This document shows, in pieces, positions 42,077 through 50,364 of a DNA stretch of 64,000 bases. The stretch lies in NCBI RefSeq assembly GCF_029854195.1, contig NZ_CP122960.1:1370001-1434000 (forward strand). The letters run 5' to 3'. The notes below the pieces were generated by a model. That model saw nothing but the letters and a program-made list of their open reading frames with translations. It was not told where the DNA came from and did not search any database. Positions within the stretch are counted from its first letter, which is position 1, and each line of letters opens with the position of its first letter. Source of the DNA: Amylibacter sp. IMCC11727. GTDB taxonomy: Bacteria; Pseudomonadota; Alphaproteobacteria; Rhodobacterales; Rhodobacteraceae. Made by a program: the position numbers and the translations under genes.

Positions 42077-42847
42077 TTACTCGAACCCACCGTATTTGCG
42101 GTTCAATTTGCGCATACCGCCGATCCAACGGTCATAATTCGACGCTTTGATCTGCATGTAATCCAGCACTTCAGGGTGGGGCAGAACAAGGAACGTTTCA
42201 TCCCGAATGGTCTGAACACAGGCCTCGGCCACGGGTTCGGGTTCCATCATCCCGTCAATGGCCGCCACGTGGTCTTCGTGGCCTTTGGTCATTTCCGTGC
42301 GCACCGCTTGGGGGCAGAGAACCGAAACTTTGATCCCGTCATCGCCATGTGTCATGGCGAGCCATTCCGCCAGACCGACAGCCGCATGTTTTGTAACGCC
42401 GTAAGGGGCCGAGCCCACTTGATTGAGCAGGCCCGCAGCGGACGAGGTGTTAAGCAGATAGCCTCCACCGCGCTCCTTCATGCGTGGGATCAAGTGACGG
42501 GCGGCATACACATGGGACATGACGTTCACATCCCAAATGGTTTGCCATTCGTCATTGGTGCAGTCTACACCGCCTGCCACGGAAATACCGGCGTTGGAAC
42601 AGAACAGATCAATAGGGCCTTGTTCTGCTTCGGTTTTTTCGATCAAGGCTTTTATCTCATCTTCTTTGCCAACGTTGAGTTGATGTGCAATGCCGCCCAT
42701 TTCTGCGGCTGTTTCTGCGGCCCCGTCGCCGTTCATATCCGCGCAGACCACGCATTTCGCACCCTCAGCTGCAAAACGAATGGCCATGGCTTTGCCAATA
42801 CCGCTGGCCGCCCCTGTGACGACGATGATTTTGTCCTTCAGTTCCAT
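42077..42847 (-). CDS. short-chain dehydrogenase/reductase (SDR)
   Basis: A 256-residue classical SDR. Cofactor motif TGAASGIGKA is near 11-20, NAGIS near 85, catalytic Ser in TSSAAGL, and Tyr/Lys in APYGVTKHA. It oxidises or reduces a hydroxyl/keto group with NAD(P). ATG 42847 was chosen because AGGAGG lies directly before it; the frame is open further upstream but that overlaps the preceding SDR gene. It is the last gene of the minus-strand operon led by the ligase at 47009-48706. Substrate unknown. Confidence 0.9.
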   Translation of the reverse strand: MELKDKIIVVTGAASGIGKAMAIRFAAEGAKCVVCADMNGDGAAETAAEMGGIAHQLNVGKEDEIKALIEKTEAEQGPIDLFCSNAGISVAGGVDCTNDEWQTIWDVNVMSHVYAARHLIPRMKERGGGYLLNTSSAAGLLNQVGSAPYGVTKHAAVGLAEWLAMTHGDDGIKVSVLCPQAVRTEMTKGHEDHVAAIDGMMEPEPVAEACVQTIRDETFLVLPHPEVLDYMQIKASNYDRWIGGMRKLNRKYGGFE

Positions 42848-42848
42848 A

Positions 42849-43625
42849 TCAGCCTCCTGACCACATGGCTGAGCCACCGCACACTGTATGGGCTTGCCCA
42901 GTGATGTAACGGCTGGCGTCAGACCCGAGGAACACGGCAATGCCTTTCAGATCATCGGGCTCACCGAAACGACCAAGCGGAATGCGGGCCTCTTGCTTGG
43001 CGGCCTTGGGATTGTCCCAAAGCGCCTTCGCAAAGTCGGTTTTGATCACGGCGGGGTTGATGCCGTTCACGCGAATGCCTTGCGGCCCATATTCCATTGC
43101 CAGATTGCGGATCACACCCATCAACGCCAGTTTGGACACGCAATAAGTGCCGATGGCATCGGATGCATGGAACGCCCCCACAGAGGAGGTAAACATCATG
43201 GAACCGCCGCCTTGCTCCACCATTTGGCCATGCACTTCACGGGCCAGCCACAGTTGCGACTGCACATTGGCGGACATGATTTTTTCATAAGCATCATCAG
43301 GGATGTCGTGGGTTGGGCCATAGTGGACATTCACTCCTGCGTTGCCCACCAGCACGTTAATAGCGCCAACACGATCTTTGGTTTGTGCAACAAGATCAGC
43401 CAATTGCGCCTTTTCGCCGATGTTGGATGCAATGCCGATGGCGCAATCGCGCCCTGCGGCTTCGTTGATTTGGGCTGCCGCTTCGTCCAACTCGTTTTGT
43501 TTGCGCGACGAGATCACGACATTCGCACCGTGTTCCGCCAATGCGGTTGCCATGGACAGGCCCATCCCTTTGGATGCGCCTGTGACAAGGGCAGTTTTGC
43601 CCGAAAGATCAAAAAGTGCTGACAT
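42849..43625 (-). CDS. short-chain dehydrogenase/reductase (SDR)
   Basis: A 258-residue classical SDR. TGASKGMGLSMA near 15-26 binds the cofactor, VGNAGVN is near 89, Ser is in FTSSVGAF, and Tyr/Lys are in TYCVSKLALMG. The C-terminal YITGQAHTVCGG is typical of FabG-like members. It could act on 3-hydroxyacyl-CoA, or a steroid/terpene-like alcohol. It starts 2 bases after the ACAD11-type gene stop, and the next SDR gene follows at once, so both SDRs are co-expressed with that dehydrogenase. Confidence 0.9.
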   Translation of the reverse strand: MSALFDLSGKTALVTGASKGMGLSMATALAEHGANVVISSRKQNELDEAAAQINEAAGRDCAIGIASNIGEKAQLADLVAQTKDRVGAINVLVGNAGVNVHYGPTHDIPDDAYEKIMSANVQSQLWLAREVHGQMVEQGGGSMMFTSSVGAFHASDAIGTYCVSKLALMGVIRNLAMEYGPQGIRVNGINPAVIKTDFAKALWDNPKAAKQEARIPLGRFGEPDDLKGIAVFLGSDASRYITGQAHTVCGGSAMWSGG

Positions 43626-43627
43626 GA

Positions 43628-44929
43628 TTACGGCCCCGCAAACTTGCCGCCCTGCGCAGTGGGGGCGCGGCGTTCGTTAGAGTTTTGGAATGTTTGCACT
43701 TCGGCACGGGCCACAACGTGGTGGTGAACCTCATCTGGACCATCGGCAAAGCGCAAAGTGCGCTGTCCAGCGTACATGTCGGACAGGGGGAACCATTGGG
43801 AAATACCCGCCGCACCATGCACCTGCATGGATTGGTCGATGATCTGGCAGACCTTTTCGGGCACCATTGCTTTGACCGCAGACACCCAGATGCGGGCCTC
43901 TTTGTTGCCCAGAACATCCATTGCACGTGCGGCCTTTAGGACCATCAGGCGCATGGCCTCGATTTCGATGCGGGCACGGGACACAGTTTCCATGTTTTTG
44001 CCCAGATCAATGATCTTTTTGCCAAAGGCCACACGGTTGATCGAGCGATCAAGCATCATATCAAGGGCGCGTTCGGCCTGACCGATAGAGCGCATGCAGT
44101 GGTGGATACGGCCTGGGCCAAGGCGCACTTGGCTGATTTCAAAGCCGCGCCCTTCGCCGAGCAGCATGTTGGATTCTGGAACGCGCACGTTGGTGAACCG
44201 GATGTGCATATGGCCGTGGGGCGCATCATCATGCCCAAACACGTGCATCGGGCCGAGGATTTCAACACCAGGTGTGTCGATGGGCACAAGGATCTGGCTT
44301 TGCTGTTTGAAGGTTTCTGCCTCAGGTGAGGTTTTCACCATTGTAATCATAATCTTACAACGGGGATCACCGGCGCCAGAGATATAGAATTTCTCGCCAT
44401 TGATGACCCATTCGCCGTTTTCCAGCACGGCAGAAGTGGAGATATTTTTTGCATCAGAAGAGGCCACATTCGGCTCAGTCATCGCATAGGCGGAACGAAT
44501 TTCGCCAGCGAGCAAAGGTTTCAACCACTTCTCTTTCTGCTCTGGCGTGCCGATGCGTTCCAGCACTTCCATATTGCCCGTATCGGGGGCAGAACAGTTC
44601 ATGGTTTCAGAGGCCAGTGGGTTCTTGCCCAGTTCGGCGGCGATATAGGCATAATCAAGGTTCGACAGCCCTTCGCCCGTTTCCGCGTCTGGCAGGAAGA
44701 AGTTCCAGAGACCGCTTTCCCGTGCTTTTACTTTGGCGGTTTCAAGCAGTTCCAATTGACCCGGCGCATAAGACCATCGGTCTGCTCGGCCTTCCCCAAG
44801 TTTGTAAAACTCCTCGGTGATTGGATCGACGTTGTCACGAATGTGCGCGATCACCGCATCCAGCAGCGGTTGCGCTTTTTCGGACATGGCGAGCTGATTA
44901 AGTTCAGCGTTGTGAATTCCCATAGACAT
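43628..44929 (-). CDS. ACAD10/11-type acyl-CoA dehydrogenase
   Basis: A 433-residue FAD acyl-CoA dehydrogenase that matches the C-terminal domain of eukaryotic ACAD10/11 better than ordinary short- or medium-chain enzymes. Matching blocks are YISGAGDPRCKI, ILVPIDTPGVEIL, GEGRGFEISQVRLGPGRIHH and LRFADGPDEVH. In ACAD10/11 and in LvaC of the levulinate pathway this enzyme removes the phosphate from a 4-phospho-acyl-CoA to give an enoyl-CoA. A separate gene for the kinase part lies at 24676 in this window. The start at 44929 has AGGAAA upstream; ATG 44923 is an alternative. It is followed by two SDRs and preceded by crotonase, hydroxyacyl-CoA dehydrogenase and ligase genes. Confidence 0.9.
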   Translation of the reverse strand: MSMGIHNAELNQLAMSEKAQPLLDAVIAHIRDNVDPITEEFYKLGEGRADRWSYAPGQLELLETAKVKARESGLWNFFLPDAETGEGLSNLDYAYIAAELGKNPLASETMNCSAPDTGNMEVLERIGTPEQKEKWLKPLLAGEIRSAYAMTEPNVASSDAKNISTSAVLENGEWVINGEKFYISGAGDPRCKIMITMVKTSPEAETFKQQSQILVPIDTPGVEILGPMHVFGHDDAPHGHMHIRFTNVRVPESNMLLGEGRGFEISQVRLGPGRIHHCMRSIGQAERALDMMLDRSINRVAFGKKIIDLGKNMETVSRARIEIEAMRLMVLKAARAMDVLGNKEARIWVSAVKAMVPEKVCQIIDQSMQVHGAAGISQWFPLSDMYAGQRTLRFADGPDEVHHHVVARAEVQTFQNSNERRAPTAQGGKFAGP

Positions 44930-44946
44930 GGTGGTGTTTCCTTTTG

Positions 44947-45723
44947 TTATTTGTTGACCCAGTTGGGTTTGCGTTTCTCGACAAAGGCGCTGACGCCTTC
45001 TTTGAAGTCTTCGGTTTTCATCAAATCCGCGATCACCTCGCGGGAATATTCGTTGCTGGCTTTCATGCCTTCAGTCACGTTCAATGCGTTCAAAACACGT
45101 TTGGTTGCTTTTACAGATGACGGTGACACAGACGCGATCTCTTGCGCCTTTGCCATGGCGGCATCCATCAGCTCCGCGTGGGGCACCACTTGGTTCACCA
45201 TGCCAAGAGCGAGCGCCTCAGCCGTATCCACTTTGCGGCCTGTGTACATGATTTCTTGCGCCGCCAACCGCCCGATATAGCGGGACAGGCGTTGCACGCC
45301 TGATGCAGCGGCAAAAAAGCCGACTTTGACTTCGGGCAAGGCGAATGTTGCCTGATCTGATGCGATGATAATGTCGCAGGATAGGGCGGTTTCAAAGCCG
45401 CCACCCATTGCAAACCCATTGACCGCCGCAATGATCGGTTTTTCCAGATCAAAACGAGAGGACAGGCCAGCAAAGCCTTTGGTCGTTGTGGCCTGTGCGC
45501 CCCCTTGGGCGGTCCATTTCAGATCATTGCCTGCGGTGAAAGCTTTGTCGCCTGCACCCGTCAGAACGGCGACCCACTGGTCTTCGCTGGACGCAAATTT
45601 ATCCCAACAATCGGACATTTCATCGTGCATGGGGCCGTGGACGGCGTTGTAGACCTCTGGTCGGTTCATGGTGACTTTCAGGACATTGCCGACCTGTTCG
45701 GTGGTGATAAATTCATACGCCAT
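44947..45723 (-). CDS. enoyl-CoA hydratase (crotonase family, carnitinyl-CoA dehydratase-like)
   Basis: A 258-residue crotonase. The first oxyanion block AFTAGNDLKWTA is near 62-73, the second NGFAMGGGFETALSCDI near 103-119. The catalytic Glu is probably that in GGFETALS, with the second acid replaced near FALPEVKVGFFAAASG, where Glu is also present. These features are seen in enoyl-CoA hydratases such as CaiD relatives. It is third in the minus-strand operon: stop of the hydroxyacyl-CoA dehydrogenase overlaps its ATG by one base (TAATG). Likely hydration of an enoyl-CoA in the pathway. Confidence 0.9.
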   Translation of the reverse strand: MAYEFITTEQVGNVLKVTMNRPEVYNAVHGPMHDEMSDCWDKFASSEDQWVAVLTGAGDKAFTAGNDLKWTAQGGAQATTTKGFAGLSSRFDLEKPIIAAVNGFAMGGGFETALSCDIIIASDQATFALPEVKVGFFAAASGVQRLSRYIGRLAAQEIMYTGRKVDTAEALALGMVNQVVPHAELMDAAMAKAQEIASVSPSSVKATKRVLNALNVTEGMKASNEYSREVIADLMKTEDFKEGVSAFVEKRKPNWVNK

Positions 45724-47012
45724 TATGCGCCTCCGTTCGTTTTTAATCCGCCAGTGTCGATTTCTGTGAACTTGCCGCCCGTCGCGGCCAATTCACGGAG
45801 CAATTGGGCCGGTTCGCAGGATGGATCCTCTTGCGCCAGCTCTTCCATTTTTGCCAAGACCGCTGCCGCACCCACGGTGTCACCGTAAAACATCGGCCCG
45901 CCTTTGTCCGCAGGCCAACCGTAGCCGTTAATCCAAACCACATCTATGTCACTTGGGCGTTGGGCCTTGTTTTCTTCGAGGATTTTCACCGCCTCATTAA
46001 TCATTGGGTAGATGCAAGCCTCAACAATATCTTCAGCAGGCATAGAGGTGGGTTCAGCCCCCGTAATATCGCGAATGACCTTGGCGGCCACGTCAGACGG
46101 CGTGTGGTTGCGGTTCTCGTCATAGTCATAGAACCCCGCTTTCGTCTTTTGCCCGCGACGATCCATTTCGCACAGTGCATCGCGGATCGGGTTGGCGGTT
46201 TTCGCACCTTTGGACCAGCCGATATCGAGGCCAGCGAGGTCGGACATTTGAAACGGCCCCATGCGAAAGCCAAAAGCGTTTAGCGCAGCATCTACGTCCC
46301 ACGGCATGACACCTTGGTTCAGAAGGCGGTTGGCCTGACCTTGGCGGGCAAACAAAATGCGGTTGCCCACAAAGCCTGGGCAAACGCCTACAAGCGTAGC
46401 CACTTTGCCGATGGTTTTGGCGAGCGTCATGCACGTGGCGACAACATCATCCGCCGTGTGATCTGCGCGAACAATTTCAAGCAATTTCATCACGTTGGCA
46501 GGAGAAAAGAAATGCAGCCCAATCACATCTTCGGGGCGGTTTGTAACGCTGGCGATTTCGTCAATATCCAGTGCCGATGTATTGGTGGCGAGGATCGCCC
46601 CTTGTTTCATCACACGGTCGAGCGTTGTAAAAATCTCTTTCTTTACATCCATGTTTTCGAACACGGCTTCGATCACCAAATCACAATCGGAAAGGTCTTC
46701 GATGTTGAGCGTGCCAACAAACCGTGACATGCGTTCATCGACTTCTTCCATCGGGAAACGGCCTCGTTTGGCGGAGCGTTCATAGTTGCCACGCACCACA
46801 CCAAGCCCGCGATCAAGCGCTTCTTGCTGGGTCTCCACAATCTTTACCGTCATGCCTGCGTTGACGAAATTCATCGAAATCCCGCCGCCCATTGTGCCTG
46901 CACCAATGACGCCCACAGTTTTGATGGGGCGGTGAGGTGTGTTTTCGGGCAGGTTCGGAACCTTCCACGCGAGGGTCCCTGCGGTTTCAAGATAGGATGC
47001 GACGTCTGTCAT
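45723..47012 (-). CDS. 3-hydroxyacyl-CoA dehydrogenase (FadB/FadJ C-terminal type)
   Basis: A 429-residue NAD-dependent enzyme lacking the hydratase half of FadB. The cofactor motif VGVIGAGTMGGGI is near 33-45, the catalytic His/Glu region is in LHFFSPANVMKLLEIV and NTSALDI, and a second, duplicated C-terminal domain (VVWINGYGWPADKGGPMF) is as in multifunctional enzymes. It oxidises 3-hydroxyacyl-CoA to 3-ketoacyl-CoA. The separate crotonase gene next to it would supply the missing hydratase half. The ATG overlaps the ligase stop by 4 bases (ATGA). Confidence 0.92.
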   Translation of the reverse strand: MTDVASYLETAGTLAWKVPNLPENTPHRPIKTVGVIGAGTMGGGISMNFVNAGMTVKIVETQQEALDRGLGVVRGNYERSAKRGRFPMEEVDERMSRFVGTLNIEDLSDCDLVIEAVFENMDVKKEIFTTLDRVMKQGAILATNTSALDIDEIASVTNRPEDVIGLHFFSPANVMKLLEIVRADHTADDVVATCMTLAKTIGKVATLVGVCPGFVGNRILFARQGQANRLLNQGVMPWDVDAALNAFGFRMGPFQMSDLAGLDIGWSKGAKTANPIRDALCEMDRRGQKTKAGFYDYDENRNHTPSDVAAKVIRDITGAEPTSMPAEDIVEACIYPMINEAVKILEENKAQRPSDIDVVWINGYGWPADKGGPMFYGDTVGAAAVLAKMEELAQEDPSCEPAQLLRELAATGGKFTEIDTGGLKTNGGA

Positions 47013-48706
47013 GTTTTATCCTTTGCTAAGCAGTTGTGTTGCAGCACACGGCGGTCGATTTTGTCGGTTGCGCCGCGTGGAAGCGGGGTATCCAGAAACC
47101 AGAAATGGTCTGGAATTTTGAAATGTGCGATGTGGTCTTTGAGAAATGATCGCAGCGTTTCAGCGTCTGCTATTTCCCCAGTGTTTAGCGTGATGCCAAC
47201 GCCCACGGTTTCGCCAAGACGTTCATCAGGCACGGAAAAGGCGCCCGCTTCCAGAACCGCAGGGTGTTTGTGTAACGCGCCTTCCACATCCAGACAGGCG
47301 ATGTTTTCGCCGCCTCGAATGATGATGTTTTTCTTGCGATCCACGATGGTGACGTAGCCATCCGCGTCGATTGTCGCAAGGTCGCCCGTGCGCAACCAAC
47401 CGTCTTGAAACACCTCGGCCGTGGCATCGGGTTTGTTCAAATAACAGCGCATGTTTGCGGGGCTTTTAACGGTTAATTCACCGATGTCCCCCATCGGAGC
47501 TTCGGTCCCGTTGTCATCCAAAATTTTAAGGTCTTGGACGGGGGGCAGCAGTCGCCCCGCCGCGGCAGGCTTGTCCACATAATCAGGCCCTGCAATACCA
47601 AGGCCAACTGCGTTGGTTTCGGTCATGCCCCAACCAGAAGCCACAGTCGCTTTTGGAAACGCGTTTTGCAACTGCCCCACCTGTGCGGCGGGGCGTTTTG
47701 CGCCACCTGCGCCGACATATTGCAACCCGTTCAAAGAACGGCCCATGCGTTTCGCGGCCTGCATCAGATCGGCGGATTGTGTCGGGACACCCAAGAAACG
47801 GGTGATGTTTTCCCGTTCAATGGTGTCCACTGCCTCCGCTGCGTCCCATTTGTGCAGCAGCACCAGTTTGGAGCCCAGCGGCAGGCTTAACAACAACATC
47901 GGGTGGGTGGCTGTGACGTGGAACAAAGGGGTGACGATTAAAATGGCTTGTGGACCAGGATCGGGGGCGGGGGGATCGTTTGGATCGGCCATTAAGCCTG
48001 GCAAAAGCATCGACATGGCCCAAGTGTAGACTGCAGAGATGGCACCGCGATGGGTTTGCACCACACCTTTGGGATGACCTGTCGTGCCCGAGGAATACAT
48101 CACGGCCATATCATCGTCAGTGTGGATGTCGGCGTCGGGCCAATCCGTATCAGGCGCATTCGCCAGATAATCACCGTAGCTGCCCCCAGAGGTCGGCGCA
48201 TCGCGCAGTCCTACCATACGGGGCGCTTTGCCACCGAGGGCCGCAATGCGTTCAAATCTGGGACCGTCCGCAAAGACGAGCATCGCGGCGCTGTCAGTCA
48301 GGGCGTATTCTAGCTCTTCACTTGTCCACCACGCATTGAGAAACACCACCACCGCGCCAAGGCTGGTGATTGCCATCATCAAAATTGGCAGTTCAGGGTA
48401 GTTGCGCATGGCCAGCGCCACACGGTCGCCTTGTTGAACGCCAAGCTCTGCCTGCAACAAATGGGCCATTTTTCGAACATCTGCGCAAAACGCATCATAA
48501 CTCCAACGCTCATCGCGATAGACAAGGTATTCGTTTTGCCCGTCTCCATGTGCTGGACGCGAGGCTTGAAGCAGCGCACGCAAATGGGATGGAGCATTTT
48601 TGAAAGTGCGGTAGTTCACCCCACGAATGTTGGCTGTGGTCAGTTCAAACCGTGGATCGGTTGACGTTAAGTGCGCAGACGCTTCGGCCAGTGTCATACC
48701 TGTCAT
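47009..48706 (-). CDS. acyl-CoA synthetase (AMP-binding, long-chain type)
   Basis: A 565-residue adenylate-forming ligase. P-loop MYSSGTTGHPKG is near 200, SGWGMTETNA near 350, the ATP/CoA motif WLRTGDLATIDADG near 440, the hinge VDRKKNIIIRGGENI near 457, and the C-terminal catalytic lysine is in ATDKIDRR, where GATDK replaces the common G-x-TGK. It activates an unknown acid for the operon's beta-oxidation enzymes. The ATG at 48706 was chosen for its ATGA overlap with a tiny upstream frame that has a strong ribosome site; a GTG at 48736 is an alternative start. Confidence 0.9.
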   Translation of the reverse strand: MTGMTLAEASAHLTSTDPRFELTTANIRGVNYRTFKNAPSHLRALLQASRPAHGDGQNEYLVYRDERWSYDAFCADVRKMAHLLQAELGVQQGDRVALAMRNYPELPILMMAITSLGAVVVFLNAWWTSEELEYALTDSAAMLVFADGPRFERIAALGGKAPRMVGLRDAPTSGGSYGDYLANAPDTDWPDADIHTDDDMAVMYSSGTTGHPKGVVQTHRGAISAVYTWAMSMLLPGLMADPNDPPAPDPGPQAILIVTPLFHVTATHPMLLLSLPLGSKLVLLHKWDAAEAVDTIERENITRFLGVPTQSADLMQAAKRMGRSLNGLQYVGAGGAKRPAAQVGQLQNAFPKATVASGWGMTETNAVGLGIAGPDYVDKPAAAGRLLPPVQDLKILDDNGTEAPMGDIGELTVKSPANMRCYLNKPDATAEVFQDGWLRTGDLATIDADGYVTIVDRKKNIIIRGGENIACLDVEGALHKHPAVLEAGAFSVPDERLGETVGVGITLNTGEIADAETLRSFLKDHIAHFKIPDHFWFLDTPLPRGATDKIDRRVLQHNCLAKDKT

Positions 48707-48750
48707 GGCATGATCCCGTACGCGGACGATGTACACATCTTTATCGTCAT
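48703..48750 (-). CDS. possible 15-codon leader peptide upstream of the ligase gene
   Basis: An ATG at 48750 with a near-perfect GGAGG four bases upstream opens a frame of 15 codons (MTIKMCTSSAYGIMP) that ends in a TGA overlapping the ligase ATG (ATGA). It is in a different frame from the ligase. Its strong ribosome site and coupling suggest that it recruits ribosomes for the weakly initiated ligase gene. It may equally be chance. Confidence 0.35.
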   Translation of the reverse strand: MTIKMCTSSAYGIMP

Positions 48751-49032
48751 GGGTCCTCCGTAAGCGGAGCCCCAGCAGATCGGTTGCCCCACTTCAACAG
48801 GTCATAACATGACAGGCCGCATTGCAAGTCCCTTGCTGAAATGTCGCAGCGTAACGAACTAATCGCAAAGGGGCTACGCACAGGATTCCGCGCATTTGCC
48901 ATATTCTCGTCGTTTTCATGCTTGCGGCCCGTGGCGAGTGAAGGCAGTGTCAATTCAAACGGGTTGGTCGCATTTTGGTGGGATCGGCCCAAAGCTGTTT
49001 TGGGGCCGTCTGGCCCAATTTTTGGAGGAACA

Positions 49033-49893
49033 ATGCAGTATCATACACCCAGCAGTTTTGATGATGCGGTTGCGATTGCAAAAGATGCGGAAGGCGTGAC
49101 ACGCTTTCTGGCAGGGGGCACAGATGTGCTCGTGCAATTGCGGGCGGATATCGTCACGCCAGATGTTTTGATTGATGTGAAAAAGATCGACGGTGTGTCC
49201 GAAATCGCCCGCGAAGGCGATGGTTGGCGCATTGGCGTGGCCGTCACGGGCGCGGAAATGACTGAGCACGACACGCTGGGGCGCGAATGGCCAGGTGTGG
49301 TTGAAGCGATGGATTTGGTCGGCTCTACTCAAATCCAAGGCCGTGCCACGCTGACGGGGAACCTGTGCAACGGTTCACCGGCGGCTGACAGTGTTCCTGC
49401 GATGGTGGCTGCGGGTGCTTCTGTGTCTGTCACAGGGCCGAATGGGTCCCGCACTGTTGCAGTGGAAGACATTCCAACGGCCCCTGGCAAGACCAGCCTT
49501 GAAAAAGGTGAATTGATCACGGCGGTGCATTTGCCCGCGCGTGGGTCCAATGCGGGGGATGCGTATTTGCGGTTTATTCCACGCACCGAGATGGACATTG
49601 CCGTTGTTGGATGTGGCGTTAGCCTGCGGTTGGACGGCAAAAAGATCGTCGAGGCGCGTGTGGCGCTGGGCGCAGTGGCTCCCACGGTTCTGTTAGTGGA
49701 GGAGGCGGCAAATGCCATCATCGGCACAGAGCTGGATGACGCTGCACTTGAGGCACTGGCTGCAGCGGCATCTGCTGCGTGCAACCCGATTACCGATAAA
49801 CGCGGAACCGTTGAGTTCCGTACACAGGTGGCAGGCGTGCTCGCACGTCGCGCCGCAAAAATTGCATACGACCACGCGGAGGCTGCATCATGA
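49033..49893 (+). CDS. molybdenum hydroxylase, FAD-binding medium subunit (CoxM-like)
   Basis: A 286-residue FAD subunit. FAD motifs AGGTDVLVQLR near 34-44 and TLTGNLCNGSPAADS near 108-122 are those of CoxM/XdhB medium chains. It transfers electrons from the iron-sulphur subunit to the final acceptor. ATG 49033 was chosen because TTGGAGGAACA lies just before it; the upstream in-phase stretch is not protein-like. The stop overlaps the next gene (ATGA). It heads the three-subunit operon (M-S-L order). Confidence 0.92.
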   Translation: MQYHTPSSFDDAVAIAKDAEGVTRFLAGGTDVLVQLRADIVTPDVLIDVKKIDGVSEIAREGDGWRIGVAVTGAEMTEHDTLGREWPGVVEAMDLVGSTQIQGRATLTGNLCNGSPAADSVPAMVAAGASVSVTGPNGSRTVAVEDIPTAPGKTSLEKGELITAVHLPARGSNAGDAYLRFIPRTEMDIAVVGCGVSLRLDGKKIVEARVALGAVAPTVLLVEEAANAIIGTELDDAALEALAAAASAACNPITDKRGTVEFRTQVAGVLARRAAKIAYDHAEAAS

Positions 49894-50363
49894 TCCACGT
49901 AAATACTAAAGTTAATGGCGACGAGGTGGAGTTTCTGTGTGATCCACGGGAAACCTTGCTCGATGCGTTGCGCGATCAGTTGAACCTGACAGGCGCGAAA
50001 GAGGGCTGTGGCACGGGCGATTGTGGAGCGTGTTCCGTCACGCTTGATGGCCGTTTGGTCTGTTCCTGCCTTGTGCTGGGTGCAGAAGCCGAAGGCAAAG
50101 AAATCGGAACAGTAGAGGGCATTGCCAATGGCGAAGAATTGCACCCTTTGCAGGAGAAGTTCATTGAACATGCGGCGTTGCAGTGCGGAATTTGCACACC
50201 AGGCATATTGGTGGCGACGAAATCCCTGCTGGAAAAGCACCCCGATCCAACCGAAACACAAGTTCGGTATTGGCTGGCAGGCAACCTCTGCCGCTGTACA
50301 GGCTATGACAAAATCATCCGCGCGGTTATGGAAACTGCCGCTGACCTGAGAAAGGCGTCTTAA
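49890..50363 (+). CDS. molybdenum hydroxylase, [2Fe-2S] small subunit (CoxS-like)
   Basis: A 157-residue protein with two [2Fe-2S] clusters. The plant-type cluster ligands are in EGCGTGDCGAC plus the later CSC, and the second cluster ligands in LQCGICTPG and LCRCTGY. It relays electrons between molybdenum and FAD subunits, in the cytoplasm. It overlaps the medium-subunit gene by 4 bases and lies 1 base before the large-subunit gene. Confidence 0.94.
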   Translation: MIHVNTKVNGDEVEFLCDPRETLLDALRDQLNLTGAKEGCGTGDCGACSVTLDGRLVCSCLVLGAEAEGKEIGTVEGIANGEELHPLQEKFIEHAALQCGICTPGILVATKSLLEKHPDPTETQVRYWLAGNLCRCTGYDKIIRAVMETAADLRKAS

Positions 50364-50364
50364 A

